A stretch of DNA of 40,980 bases from CAYTRP01 sp964625145 (GTDB taxonomy: Bacteria; Sumerlaeota; Sumerlaeia; SLMS01; JAHLLQ01), in NCBI GenBank assembly GCA_964625145.1, contig CAZVAQ010000009.1:1-40980 (forward strand), read 5' to 3'. The notes beneath the pieces are model-generated. The model made no database searches, had not been told where the DNA came from, and saw nothing but the letters and a program-made list of their open reading frames with translations. Below, in pieces: positions 31,523-40,524 of this stretch; the stretch's first letter is position 1; each line of letters starts with the position of its first letter. The position numbers were made by a program, and so were the translations under genes.

Positions 31523-32731
31523 ATGAAGATTGGCATCGTCTGTTATCCCACTTACGGCGGCTCCGGTGTCGTAGCCACCGAATTGGGACGCTTCCTCGCC
31601 TTGCGCGGCCACGAGGTCCATTTCATCTCCTCGGCCGTCCCCTTCAGGCTCGTGCATGATGCCATCGATGGCGTCTTCTTCCACGAAGTCCAATCACTCG
31701 AATATCCCGTACTCCAAGGTGAGTTGTACGGCATCGCCGTCTCATCCAAGATTGTGCAGGTTGTCCAGCACCACAACCTGGACGTCGTGCACGCGCACTA
31801 TGCCGTTCCACATGCCATATCGGCCTTCATCGCGCGCGCGACGCTGGGGCATGACACACATCCCTTCCGCGTTGTGACAACGCTGCACGGCACGGACATC
31901 ACGCTCGTCGGCCGTGCGCCGTCCTTCTTTCCACTCGTTCAGTACGCCATCAATCGATCCGATGCGGTGACGACGGTATCCGAATGGCTTAAGGCGGAAA
32001 CAATCCGCGAATTTGATATTCGCCGTCCTATCGAGGTGATCTCGAACTTTGTCGACACCTCGAAGTTCCGTCGCGGCCATGTGCCCTGCAAGCGCAGTCA
32101 TTTCGCGCCCAACGGCGAGAAGATCCTGATGCACATCTCCAACTTCCGCCCCGTCAAGCGTGTCGAGGATGTCGTCCGGATCTTTGCAAGGGTCCGCGAA
32201 CGGATTCCCGCCGTCTTGCTGATGATCGGCGACGGACCCGATCGCGACAAGGCGCACACCCTCGCACGCGAGCTCGGTGTCCTGCAGCATGTCCGCTTCC
32301 TCGGCAAGCAGGAGAGCATCGAGCACTACATGTCCTGTGCGGATCTCTTCCTGTTCCCTAGCGAGTACGAATCTTTCGGCTTGGCTGCGCTGGAGGCCCT
32401 GTCCTGCGAGATACCGGTCGTCGCCTCCGCATCCGGCGGTCTCCCCGAGGTCATCGACCACGGCGAGACTGGATTCCTGGCGCCCCCCGGCGATGTCGAA
32501 ACGATGGCGGCGCACGCGATCGACATCCTGTCCGATTCCAAACGACTGCTGGAGATGGGCCGCCTCGGCCGCCAGAGGGTCGAGGCGCGCTACCTCGCCT
32601 CCAAGGTGATCCCACGATACGAAGAGCTCTACGCGCGCGTCATGGATCGCTCCGCGCGGGTAGAGCGCAATGGTCAGTCGGCGGAGGATCTGCTGGCGAT
32701 CCAGGGCGGATGGATGGGCGAAGGAATCTGA
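31523..32731 (+). CDS. bshA: N-acetyl-alpha-D-glucosaminyl L-malate synthase, bacillithiol pathway
   Basis: First step of bacillithiol synthesis: GT4 retaining glycosyltransferase joining GlcNAc from UDP-GlcNAc to L-malate. The 402 residues follow BshA closely: MKIGIVCYPTYGGSGVVATE, GHEVHFISSAVPFRL, HAHYAVPHAISAF, VTTLHGTDITLVG, VISNFVDTSKF and the C-terminal PSEYESFGLAALEALSCE with the EX7E nucleotide-sugar motif. The ATG has AAAGG nine bases upstream. It lies 87 bases after tsaD. bshB and bshC are not in this window. The last 25 or so residues are a variable tail. The stop is seven bases from that of the convergent dnaK gene. Confidence 0.93.
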   Translation: MKIGIVCYPTYGGSGVVATELGRFLALRGHEVHFISSAVPFRLVHDAIDGVFFHEVQSLEYPVLQGELYGIAVSSKIVQVVQHHNLDVVHAHYAVPHAISAFIARATLGHDTHPFRVVTTLHGTDITLVGRAPSFFPLVQYAINRSDAVTTVSEWLKAETIREFDIRRPIEVISNFVDTSKFRRGHVPCKRSHFAPNGEKILMHISNFRPVKRVEDVVRIFARVRERIPAVLLMIGDGPDRDKAHTLARELGVLQHVRFLGKQESIEHYMSCADLFLFPSEYESFGLAALEALSCEIPVVASASGGLPEVIDHGETGFLAPPGDVETMAAHAIDILSDSKRLLEMGRLGRQRVEARYLASKVIPRYEELYARVMDRSARVERNGQSAEDLLAIQGGWMGEGI

Positions 32732-32738
32732 CTCGCGG

Positions 32739-34928
32739 TCAAACCGGCGGCGGAGGCGGGATGGCGTTCACGTCGAACTCGCCATCCTGCGCGGCTTCGT
32801 CGTACTTCTCGTGGGTAAAGCTCAGCTCGTATTCGGCGACCTTCAAGGCCTCGTCCTCGGTCTGGTCTTCCTCACCTTCGTAGAGAGGCACAGCCGGCGC
32901 CCATTGACGGCCGGTCAGGATGTCCTGCTCTTCCGGTTCACTTGCCTCCACAGGTTCAGGCTCCCGGGTCTTCACAGGTGGCTCCGGAGCCCTTTCCTGC
33001 AGCTTCTCCTGTGGCGAGATCTTGATCGGCTCGAAATCTTCCTGCTCTTCGAACCTGGAGGTGCTCCTGCCGGTGGAAAACTCCTCCGAACGCGAGGCTG
33101 CCTGGCTGCGATGCAGCGCTTCCTGCAATTCGACGTCCTGCGTGTACTCGGACATGTGTTCGCGCAACTGCTGCTCAAGCGCCTGGTAATTGCGATCGTC
33201 GCCCGCCTCGATGGCCAGATCCAACCGCAGCATTGTCTCCTTGAGCAGCTTGATCCGCTCCGGTCCCAGCGCCTCGCCGATGGCGGCGATGAGTTTGTTC
33301 GCCTCGTCCTGCAACCTTTCGATGTGCGCGCGCTTCTCGGCAGAGCGCAGGAAGGTCTCGTCCTCCTCCACATGCTTGCTGGCCGATTCCACCATGCGCT
33401 GGATCTCTTCGCGCCGCGAACCAATCTCTCCGTAATTTTCCACGACCACACCCGTGACGGCGCCCGTGGTCATGTCCGTCGCGGACACCGAAAGGATGCC
33501 GTCCGCATCGATGGAGAACCTGACCTCGATTTCCGGGAGTTCCTTTGGCGCGGGCGTGATCCCCACCAACCGGAACTTCGCGAGCGAATGATTCTCCGCG
33601 GCAATCTTGCGCTCGCCTTGCAGCACATGCACGACCACGCTGGTCTGGTTGTCGACCACGGTGGTAAACTTGCGGCTCTCCTCACAGGGGATGCTTGAAT
33701 TGCGCGGGATGAGCTCCTTGAACACGCCGCCGGCCAGTTCAATCCCCAGCGTCAGCGGCGTCACGTCGATGAGCAGCACCTCGCGGATGGCGCCCGTGAT
33801 GACCCCCGATTGAACCGCCGCGCCGGCCGCAACGGCCTCCTCCGGGTTGATGGACCGGTTGGGCTCCTTGCCGAAAAACTCCCGCACCATTTCCTGTACG
33901 CGCGGAATACGCGTCGAACCGCCAACCAGCAGGACCTCCTCGATCTGGTCCACGCTGAGGTTGGCATCCTCGATCGCGCGCTGGCATGGGGGAAACAGGC
34001 GTTGGTAAATGCTATCCATCATCTCATTGAAATGGGACCGCGTCAGCTCCATCTCAAAATGCTTCGGTCCCTGCGAATCGGCCACGATGAAGGGAAGCGA
34101 GATGACCGTGCTGTTGAGCGTGGACAGTTCGCACTTCGCCTTCTCGGCCGCTTCCCTCAGGCGCTGTGAAGCTTGCGGATCCGAAGCCGGATCAATGTGG
34201 TGCTGCTGCAGGATTCCGTCGCGAATCTCCTGGTAGATGCGGTTGTCAATATCATCGCCGCCCAGGTGATTGTCCCCGTTCGTCGAGCGCACCTCGAAGA
34301 TATCGCCTGTGATCTCCAGGATCGAGATATCGAACGTCCCGCCTCCAAAGTCGAACACCGCCACGATCCCGGACCGGTCGTCATGGCCGACGCCATAGGC
34401 CAGAGCCGCGGCCGTTGGCTCGTTGATGATTCGCTGGACATTCAGTCCGGCCATTTCGGCGGCAACCTTGGTCGCCGTCCGCTGTTGATCGTTGAAATGC
34501 GCGGGCACTGTGATGACGGCGTCCGTCACCTTCTCCCCCAGGAAATCCTCTGCCACCTGGCGCATCGTGTCCAGAATCTCGGCCGATACCTCCTCGGGGC
34601 GCACCACCACATCCCCATCCAGGCGCACGCCCGCCATGCCGTCCTCCAACTCGACGACCTCATAGGGCAGGTCCTCGAGATCCTCGCCGATTTCCGAAAA
34701 GCGCTTGCCGACGATTCGCTTGATCGACCGCACGCACCGGCCAGGGTTTGTCACGTATTGCCGCTTGGCCAATTCGCCGACGATGACCTCGTCCAACGCC
34801 TTGTAGAAGACGACCGAAGGCGTCAGTCGCGAGCCCTCGCGATTGGCGATGGTCTCGATCCGCCCCGCGTCGATGAAGGACACGACGGAGTTCGTTGTTC
34901 CCAGATCTATCCCGATTGCCTTCGGCAT
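32739..34928 (-). CDS. dnaK: Hsp70 (DnaK-type) chaperone with acidic, proline-rich C-terminal tail
   Basis: ATP-driven chaperone. 729 residues: nucleotide-binding domain 1-380 (AIGIDLGTTNS, NEPTAAALAYG, VFDFGGGTFDISI, VLLVGGSTRIP), linker VLLIDVTPLTLG, substrate-binding domain about 390-505, lid helices about 505-610. Beyond 610 comes an unusual tail of about 120 residues rich in Glu and Pro (for example EPEPVEASEPEEQD), ending IPPPPPV, instead of the usual short Gly-rich DnaK end. The ATG is 21 bases after the J-domain/TPR gene, so the two form a dedicated pair. No grpE or classical dnaJ is nearby; this may be a second, specialised Hsp70 rather than the main DnaK. Symbol given for the family. 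Confidence 0.93.
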   Translation of the reverse strand: MPKAIGIDLGTTNSVVSFIDAGRIETIANREGSRLTPSVVFYKALDEVIVGELAKRQYVTNPGRCVRSIKRIVGKRFSEIGEDLEDLPYEVVELEDGMAGVRLDGDVVVRPEEVSAEILDTMRQVAEDFLGEKVTDAVITVPAHFNDQQRTATKVAAEMAGLNVQRIINEPTAAALAYGVGHDDRSGIVAVFDFGGGTFDISILEITGDIFEVRSTNGDNHLGGDDIDNRIYQEIRDGILQQHHIDPASDPQASQRLREAAEKAKCELSTLNSTVISLPFIVADSQGPKHFEMELTRSHFNEMMDSIYQRLFPPCQRAIEDANLSVDQIEEVLLVGGSTRIPRVQEMVREFFGKEPNRSINPEEAVAAGAAVQSGVITGAIREVLLIDVTPLTLGIELAGGVFKELIPRNSSIPCEESRKFTTVVDNQTSVVVHVLQGERKIAAENHSLAKFRLVGITPAPKELPEIEVRFSIDADGILSVSATDMTTGAVTGVVVENYGEIGSRREEIQRMVESASKHVEEDETFLRSAEKRAHIERLQDEANKLIAAIGEALGPERIKLLKETMLRLDLAIEAGDDRNYQALEQQLREHMSEYTQDVELQEALHRSQAASRSEEFSTGRSTSRFEEQEDFEPIKISPQEKLQERAPEPPVKTREPEPVEASEPEEQDILTGRQWAPAVPLYEGEEDQTEDEALKVAEYELSFTHEKYDEAAQDGEFDVNAIPPPPPV

Positions 34929-34949
34929 TGGGCCGCATCCCGTCTCGAG

Positions 34950-35822
34950 CTATTTCTTGTTGAAGAGCGATGGGAATAGCTTGCCGAGGGCACTTTGCGA
35001 ACCCGCCAGCAAGGCCTTGCCGCGGGAACCTTTCCCGCCCTTGGAGTACACGTCCAGCTTGAGCTTGGCCATCGCATTGGTGGGATCCCATCGCAGCACG
35101 TCTTCGTAGACCTCGATCGCCTTGCTCGTCGCACCCGCTGTCTCGTGGATCTCCGCCAGCATCAACTTGAAGTCTATATTGTACTGGTCCATCTCACACG
35201 CAAGCTGTGCATGGGTCACCGCCCTGCTGTAGCTCCCCTTCGTGCGCATCAGGCACTGTGCAAACTTCAGATGGTATTGTGGCTCGGACTCGGGATCCTG
35301 CGTCACCGCGGCCTCAAACAGCGGCAACGCCTCCTTCAACTCCTGCCTCTTGAAGTACTGCATCCCGCGGACGAAGGCCTTCTGCGCCATCGACTTGCGC
35401 TGGGCCATGATGTCATTCTGGGAAATGCGCGGAGCGCCCGGCGGCGCGGCCTGTTGGGGGACCGCCGGCGCCTTTGCCGGTGTGACAGGTCGCCTCGGCG
35501 CACCGAGGGGAGCAGGCTCCGCAGGCCCGGCAACGGCTTCACCGCCACCAATCGGTCCCGCCGCAGCAGCAGGCCCACCGGATGCCTTCGTGTAGCCGCG
35601 CGACGCGTCGTACTCCGCGCGCTTGCGGGGGTCCTTCAGCGTGTTGTAAGCTTGTGAAATTGACGCCAAGGCGTCGGCATTCTTGGCGCGTTCCTCATCC
35701 GAACGTGCCTTGTCCGGATGGAGATCGCGAGCCAGCTTGTAGTAGGCGCGCTTGACTTCCCGATCCGGGGCATCGCGCGGCAGTCCCAGCAGCTTGTAAT
35801 AGTCTCCCGTATACTGAGCCAT
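34950..35822 (-). CDS. J-domain protein with TPR-like C-terminus (class C DnaJ)
   Basis: Co-chaperone, probably for the adjacent Hsp70. The 290 residues open with a J domain (about 6-72), YYKLLGLPRDAPDREVKRAY, with the essential HPD at 35-37 (DLHPDK) and the DPRKRAEYD end. There is no G/F-rich region and no zinc finger, so it is not a classical DnaJ. Residues about 80-135 are an Ala/Pro-rich linker; residues about 145-265 contain tetratricopeptide-like helices (GMQYFKRQELKEALPLFEAA, QCLMRTKGSYSRAV, AIEVYEDVLRWDPTNAMAKL). The TPRs may choose clients. Its stop lies 21 bases before dnaK. Confidence 0.9.
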   Translation of the reverse strand: MAQYTGDYYKLLGLPRDAPDREVKRAYYKLARDLHPDKARSDEERAKNADALASISQAYNTLKDPRKRAEYDASRGYTKASGGPAAAAGPIGGGEAVAGPAEPAPLGAPRRPVTPAKAPAVPQQAAPPGAPRISQNDIMAQRKSMAQKAFVRGMQYFKRQELKEALPLFEAAVTQDPESEPQYHLKFAQCLMRTKGSYSRAVTHAQLACEMDQYNIDFKLMLAEIHETAGATSKAIEVYEDVLRWDPTNAMAKLKLDVYSKGGKGSRGKALLAGSQSALGKLFPSLFNKK

Positions 35823-35912
35823 TCAGTTCGCCTGCATCCATGGGCGAGAGGGGGTCATATTCGGCAATGTCCGGAAAGGAATCGGGGCCGCCCGCTCACG
35901 CCTTTCTCGCAA

Positions 35913-35941
35913 CAGATCACCCCTCCGCAGTTTAGTGTCAA
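35913..35941 (-). promoter_or_regulatory. Possible promoter of the J-protein/Hsp70 pair
   Basis: On the minus strand TTGACA (35941-35936), a 17-base spacer, then GATCTG (35918-35913), about 90 bases before the J-protein ATG. The -35 is perfect but the -10 is poor. No CIRCE-like inverted repeat or clear sigma32 element was seen. Confidence 0.28.
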
Positions 35942-36010
35942 CGGTTTTGCCGTCCGCGCACAAATGACTCATTTGGCTGGACTTTGATCCCGTGGGTACG
36001 ACCCCGTAAA

Positions 36011-37381
36011 TCAGGGCAAATTCCCCCCAATCTCCGTTTCAACCTGGTCCGTCGAATCCAAGCCCGATTCCCCCGCGATTTTTGAACTGGCCAGCCGCCG
36101 CCGGGCTTGCCGGTATCGCTCCGACAAATCCAGCCGGTCAAATCCCATGTACAAGCCATCTTGGGCGGGCAGGGGGCGGCCCGCAAAATGCCCGTCGAGC
36201 ATTTCCAACGCCTCGTCCCACGCCTCCCGGCGCTCCATGGACTGGGCCACCATCAACAATGCCAGCCCGGCTTCATGGGGAAAGCGGGTCTTGTGGCGAG
36301 CCACGAACTGCCGTCCGAGCTCCTCCACCCGTCCCCAGTTCCCTTCCCAAGCAAAGGTCTGCAAATACACCAGTTCGATTTTGGCCTGTTCCCGCTCGGC
36401 GTTCAGCGGCACCTCATCCCATGCCCGGCGTAGCTGGAGCCGTACGCGGTTCCATTCCGGGCGAAGGGGGGTGGGGGCGGAAGCATGATCCACCTCCACG
36501 GCCGCCAAGCGCAGCCGGTCGCGAGCGCGTCCTGCCGGCGAGCGGGCGGGATCTTCCAGCAACGCATTGCTGGCGGCCCATGTCGCCCGCCAATCGCGCA
36601 GCCAACCATAGAGCAGATCCGCCGCCACCTCGCCTGCGGCCAATCGCACGGGATCGGAGGCAGGCCATTCGCCGGAGGCGACCTTGGAGGAGAGGAAAAA
36701 GGCCAGTTGGACTTCGACCTTCAACCGGGCGAGTTCCGCCGCCACAACCCCTGCATCGTTCCCAAATGCCGCCCAGTTGGACTCAATGGCCAACTTCTCC
36801 AGAGCCAACCGTGCCGGATCGCTGATGCCTGCGGGTGGACTCTCCACCAACATCGCCACCTGGCGCGCGGCTTGTTCAGCGTCGATCAGGCGCGAGTCCG
36901 CGGTGGACGGAGTGAAGGGATCTCGCAGCGGCCCATCCACACCCATCTTGTCATATGTGATGCCCTGCGGCACGTCGACGATTTTCGCCGAAGGAATATC
37001 CTGAAGTTCCAATTCCTTCGCAGCAAACATCGCAGCCGAGATGGAACTGAAATTGCCAAGGTAGACGACGTCTTCCTTCTCATTGGTCGCAACCTGCAGC
37101 GGCCCCCATCCCTTCTGCTCCATTCCCATCTTGTAGTACCCCGCCACCATGGTACTGGTCGGGAATCGGGCGATCTCCAATGTGAAGCGGCGGGACGGAA
37201 CCTCATACTCATTGGCCTGCCATCCGGACGGAAGAACCGGCCGGGAGCTCCGGTCGGAAGCGGCGGACTGGCGGGTCCCATCGCCTCCGGTAGGGGAAGG
37301 CTGGCCAGCAGCGATGCCCGCCAGAAACGAAAGGCCCAGGACCAAACCGGAAGAGTAAATGAGGCGGATGACGGATGACAT
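36011..37381 (-). CDS. Exported protein with SPOR-like N-terminal domain
   Basis: 456 residues. The signal peptide (about 1-26) ends near GIAAG. After a low-complexity stretch comes a domain (about 65-137) resembling SPOR, the peptidoglycan-binding fold: RFTLEIARFPTSTMVAGYY, KEDVVYLGNFSSISAAMFAAKEL and a final AKIVDV strand. The remaining 300 residues are helical, with repeats of about 40 residues that may be TPR-like (LVYLQTFAWEGNWGRVEELG, EAWDEALEMLDG); no catalytic motif was seen. The ATG at 37381 has GGAGA nine bases upstream and begins the signal peptide; an open frame further upstream has no support. A cell-envelope role is likely. The SPOR call is by eye only. Confidence 0.75.
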   Translation of the reverse strand: MSSVIRLIYSSGLVLGLSFLAGIAAGQPSPTGGDGTRQSAASDRSSRPVLPSGWQANEYEVPSRRFTLEIARFPTSTMVAGYYKMGMEQKGWGPLQVATNEKEDVVYLGNFSSISAAMFAAKELELQDIPSAKIVDVPQGITYDKMGVDGPLRDPFTPSTADSRLIDAEQAARQVAMLVESPPAGISDPARLALEKLAIESNWAAFGNDAGVVAAELARLKVEVQLAFFLSSKVASGEWPASDPVRLAAGEVAADLLYGWLRDWRATWAASNALLEDPARSPAGRARDRLRLAAVEVDHASAPTPLRPEWNRVRLQLRRAWDEVPLNAEREQAKIELVYLQTFAWEGNWGRVEELGRQFVARHKTRFPHEAGLALLMVAQSMERREAWDEALEMLDGHFAGRPLPAQDGLYMGFDRLDLSERYRQARRRLASSKIAGESGLDSTDQVETEIGGNLP

Positions 37382-37470
37382 GAGAAGCAATCTCCAGGGA
37401 GCGGGAGGATATCGGGAAGGTCGACGGCAGCCAGTGCCACTCTCACCCACGGGCCTCAAGTGTTCCAAGC

Positions 37471-38001
37471 CTAAAGGGCACCGGGCGCGTTGCAACATTG
37501 CTCCACTTGCAAGGGCGGAGGCGATTGGTCGCCAGAGGCCATCCATTCAAGGGCACATTCAACGATCGACTCCATCGGACCTGCATCCAGCGCCCAAACA
37601 CGGTCACGTGCGAATCGGCGCAGGACCTGCAACTCAACCTTCTCCCGACGCGAAGGCACCAGAACCAACGGCGCGCGCCGTGCCGACCAGGTCCGCAGGT
37701 TCATACTCTTGAGCCGGTCGGCTCCGTGCCCCACAAACAACACAACCGGCACGGCAGACTTCGCAGGCCACACTGGCCAAGTTGCCAGAACAACATTCGG
37801 AACTCCGCTCTGTGCTGTTCGGATCAAACTCTCTGGAGCCGCACTCCCCAAATTTCCAGAGCCTCGTAGTGATAGGGAAAATCTTGGCGGCTCAGCTCCC
37901 CACGCTTTCAGCAAACTGGCAGCAAACGCACGACTTTCCTCATCCACCGCCGCTCCGCGAACGTCAAAAAGCACATTCCTTTCTGTGCGGTTGGCGCTCA
38001 C
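37471..38001 (-). CDS. Unknown protein coupled to the parvulin gene
   Basis: 176 residues, not recognised. No signal peptide, membrane helix or clear motif; a central hydrophobic region (PNVVLATWPVWPAK, PVVLFVGHGADRL, APLVLVPSRRE) suggests an alpha/beta fold of Rossmann-like type, and there is a CC pair near the C-terminus. The GTG start overlaps the stop of the preceding parvulin gene (GTGA), which is good evidence that it is a real gene translated with it. It is followed 89 bases later by the SPOR-like gene. Confidence 0.62.
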   Translation of the reverse strand: MSANRTERNVLFDVRGAAVDEESRAFAASLLKAWGAEPPRFSLSLRGSGNLGSAAPESLIRTAQSGVPNVVLATWPVWPAKSAVPVVLFVGHGADRLKSMNLRTWSARRAPLVLVPSRREKVELQVLRRFARDRVWALDAGPMESIVECALEWMASGDQSPPPLQVEQCCNAPGAL

Positions 38002-38957
38002 GGTTGGGCCGATTTGGCTGGCTGGAAAGTTGTTGGGTACCGATCGTTCAAGTCCTGCATGAAGGCATCGCGCTCCGCGTTTTCCTTCTCCAATCGGATC
38101 GTCTCCGCAATCTGTGCACGCACTTCTGACAGCGGAGTCACGGTCTCCGAGCTGTCTGCGATCTTCCTCAGGATGAAGATTCCCCGCTCGGTCTCGGCGG
38201 TCCCCATCTCACCGGGCCGGAGCGCAAAGGCAACATCCTCCAGCGCGGCGTTGTATGTCCCCCGGCGGAAAGGTTCCAGCCGGCCTTCGCGCTGGCTGGA
38301 GCTGTGCAGGCTGAACACGCGCGCCAGTTCCCCGAAGTTTTCCCCCGCCTCAATGCGCTGGATCAGCGCCTGCGCCTCCGCGTGGGTCGCAACCAAGATC
38401 AGCTCCACAATCACCCGTGGAGGCTGCACCCACATCTGGCGGTCCCGCTCGTACCGGGCGCGGATCTCTTCCTCGCTGACCGTGATTCGCGAATCGATGA
38501 TGCGTTCCATCACCAGGGCCGCGATGGTCTCGCGCAGTTCCGCCCGGGCGCGATTGCGGAAATCCTCCTCCTGCATGGCCAGTTCATCCCGGACGTAGGC
38601 CAGCAACAGAAGCTCATCCCGCAGTTTCCGCCGGTAGGCCACCGCGGGATCCTCGACGTTTGGGTTCTCCTCGATGAATTTCTGCAGCCCGGCCGCATAC
38701 TCGCGCCTCGAGATGGCCAAGCCATCTACCATCAAGGCAATCTCACCAGACTGGAGGTTTTCGGCCGAAGGCGTCAGGATGAGCAAATCGTTCCCGTGGG
38801 AAGACTCCGTCACCGGCGGCTGGTGCTCGTCATCCACCACGACTGCCACCAAGGGGTCCAGGTCCACCGGCTTGGCTGCACGTCCGCCTCCACAAGCCAC
38901 CAGAGCGGCGGCCAGTGAAACCACGCACAATGTCGGGACGAGAATCGATTTCACCAC
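37998..38957 (-). CDS. Parvulin-type peptidyl-prolyl isomerase lipoprotein
   Basis: Envelope protein-folding factor related to PrsA/SurA/PpiC. 319 residues. Lipoprotein signal with lipobox LVAC (Cys22). A SurA-N-like helical region (about 75-160: ALMVDGLAISRREYAAG, RRKLRDELLLLAYV) is followed by a parvulin domain (about 180-270: PRVIVELILVATHAEAQALI, GENFGELARVFSLHSS, LEPFRRGTYNAALEDVAFAL, GIFILRKI). A coiled charged tail ends the protein. The start is GTG at 38957 with GAGG eight bases upstream. The stop overlaps the next gene as GTGA. Probably anchored in the outer or inner membrane, facing the periplasm. Confidence 0.9.
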   Translation of the reverse strand: MVKSILVPTLCVVSLAAALVACGGGRAAKPVDLDPLVAVVVDDEHQPPVTESSHGNDLLILTPSAENLQSGEIALMVDGLAISRREYAAGLQKFIEENPNVEDPAVAYRRKLRDELLLLAYVRDELAMQEEDFRNRARAELRETIAALVMERIIDSRITVSEEEIRARYERDRQMWVQPPRVIVELILVATHAEAQALIQRIEAGENFGELARVFSLHSSSQREGRLEPFRRGTYNAALEDVAFALRPGEMGTAETERGIFILRKIADSSETVTPLSEVRAQIAETIRLEKENAERDAFMQDLNDRYPTTFQPAKSAQP

Positions 38958-39036
38958 TCACAATACCTCATGCGCCCACTAACCCCGGTGGGGCAATACC
39001 CTGTCAAGCGACTCGCTGCCGAAACCGCCAGAAACT

Positions 39037-40434
39037 TCATGGAGCCGCCAAAATACACTGGGCGACGCATTCCACGTGGTAAGTCTGGGGGAACATGTCC
39101 ACAGGGCGGAGGCGCTCGACACGATAGCCCGCCTCATGGGCCTGGGCGAGGTCCCGCCCCATCGTGGTCGGATTGCAGGAGACGTAGACCATGACCGGTG
39201 CGCGGATCTCCAGCAACGCCGCCAAGGCCTTCTTGTCCATGCCGGACCGTGGCGGATCCACCACCAGGCGATCGATCGGCCCCTCGATGCCGCCGAGGAG
39301 GGCCGGAAGCGTCGAGGCCATGTCGCCGGCCATGAACGTGGCGTTCTCGATTCCGTTTCGGCTCGCATTCAGTCGCGCGTCCCACACGGCCTCCCGCAGG
39401 AGTTCCAATCCAAACACCTCCCGGCAATTCCGCGCGCAGAAGAGTCCGATCGTCCCCGTGCCGCAGTAGGCATCCAGCAACCGTTCGCGCCCGGTCAGCA
39501 TCAGGTATTCCTTCGCCACGGAGTAGAGCTTCTCCGCGCCGCGCGTGTTGGTCTGGAAGAAGGAGGCCAGGGATACCTGAAACTCCAGATCGTCGAGCCG
39601 CTCCAGCAACGTGTCCTCGCCCCAGGTCTCCAGGATGTCCTCCGCGCGGGCAACGTCGCTGCGGTTGGCGTTGAGTCCCCAGACGAAACCTTTGACCTCC
39701 GGGCAGGCCTCGCAGATCGCCCGCCGGAAGGCGTCGAAGTCCAGACCCTCGCGATCCCCCGTCAGGAGTGCCACCAACGCGCTCTGTTCGGCGACGCTCC
39801 ATCGGATCAGCAACTGCCGAAGCGTCCCTTCGTGCCTCACGGGATTCCACGCATTGAGCCCTTGCCGGGCGCCCTCACGGCGGGCGGCTTCCAGCAGGCG
39901 ATTGAGCGGCTCCGGCTGAATCCAGCACTTCTCCACGTCGAGGATGTGCTTCCAGTTTCCGGGTAGATGAAAGCCCAGCTTCAGCGGTGCATCGGATGCC
40001 TCCTGGCCAAAGGTAAACTCCATCTTGTTGCGGTAGTGCCAATCATCCGGACTGGGCACCAGCGGCTCGATTTGGACGGTGGAAGCGTCGAGGCCCGGAA
40101 TCTGGCGCAAGGCGTCCGCCACGATACGCGACTTCCAATGCCGTTGCACGTCCATGGACAGGTGCTGGCCCGTGCAGCCACCGCACCGAGTGTAGACCGA
40201 ACACGGCGGTTCCACACGATCGGCGGAGGGCTCCAGAATTTCCACCAAGTCCCCCTCGCCGTAGGAGGACTTGCTTTTCGTCAGTCGAACCCGGGCCAGA
40301 TCCCCGGGAGCCACATGGGGCACAAAGACGACATACCCGTCATGGCGGCCGATGCCCCGACCTCCGTAGGCGATGGCGTCGATGCGGACATCCAGCAGGG
40401 TGCCTTTGCGAAAAGTGGCCATGAAGTGCGTCAT
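39037..40434 (-). CDS. rlmD: 23S rRNA (uracil-5-)-methyltransferase, RlmD/RumA type
   Basis: SAM-dependent m5U methyltransferase of the TrmA/RumA family. 465 residues: an N-terminal TRAM domain (about 10-65: DAIAYGGRGIGRHDGYVVFV), then an Fe-S cysteine set (PPCSVYTRCGGCTGQ, C-x5-C-x2-C, and Cys at VEKCWI), the SAM site LLDAYCGTGTIGLF and the catalytic SCNPTTMGRDL. Target could be U1939 or another site, since homologues vary. Two ATG starts (40434 and 40422) are possible; both have weak ribosome sites, and a GGGTGG/CCACCC hairpin sits just upstream. It follows the kelch-like gene on the same strand. Confidence 0.92.
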   Translation of the reverse strand: MTHFMATFRKGTLLDVRIDAIAYGGRGIGRHDGYVVFVPHVAPGDLARVRLTKSKSSYGEGDLVEILEPSADRVEPPCSVYTRCGGCTGQHLSMDVQRHWKSRIVADALRQIPGLDASTVQIEPLVPSPDDWHYRNKMEFTFGQEASDAPLKLGFHLPGNWKHILDVEKCWIQPEPLNRLLEAARREGARQGLNAWNPVRHEGTLRQLLIRWSVAEQSALVALLTGDREGLDFDAFRRAICEACPEVKGFVWGLNANRSDVARAEDILETWGEDTLLERLDDLEFQVSLASFFQTNTRGAEKLYSVAKEYLMLTGRERLLDAYCGTGTIGLFCARNCREVFGLELLREAVWDARLNASRNGIENATFMAGDMASTLPALLGGIEGPIDRLVVDPPRSGMDKKALAALLEIRAPVMVYVSCNPTTMGRDLAQAHEAGYRVERLRPVDMFPQTYHVECVAQCILAAP

Positions 40435-40444
40435 TCCGGGAGAA

Positions 40445-40459
40445 GGGTGGTTGCCACCC
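40445..40459 (-). other. Short perfect hairpin upstream of the RNA methyltransferase
   Basis: GGGTGG pairs with CCACCC around a 3-base loop, ending ten bases before the first ATG of the rlmD-type gene. It lacks a U-tract, so it is a poor terminator for the kelch-like gene; it could affect translation of the downstream gene. Confidence 0.3.
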
Positions 40460-40524
40460 GGAGGAGGGCGGCAGCGGCCGATCTCCGAGTGGGGAAGGGA
40501 GTCAACGCCATCGATCCCGCTGAC

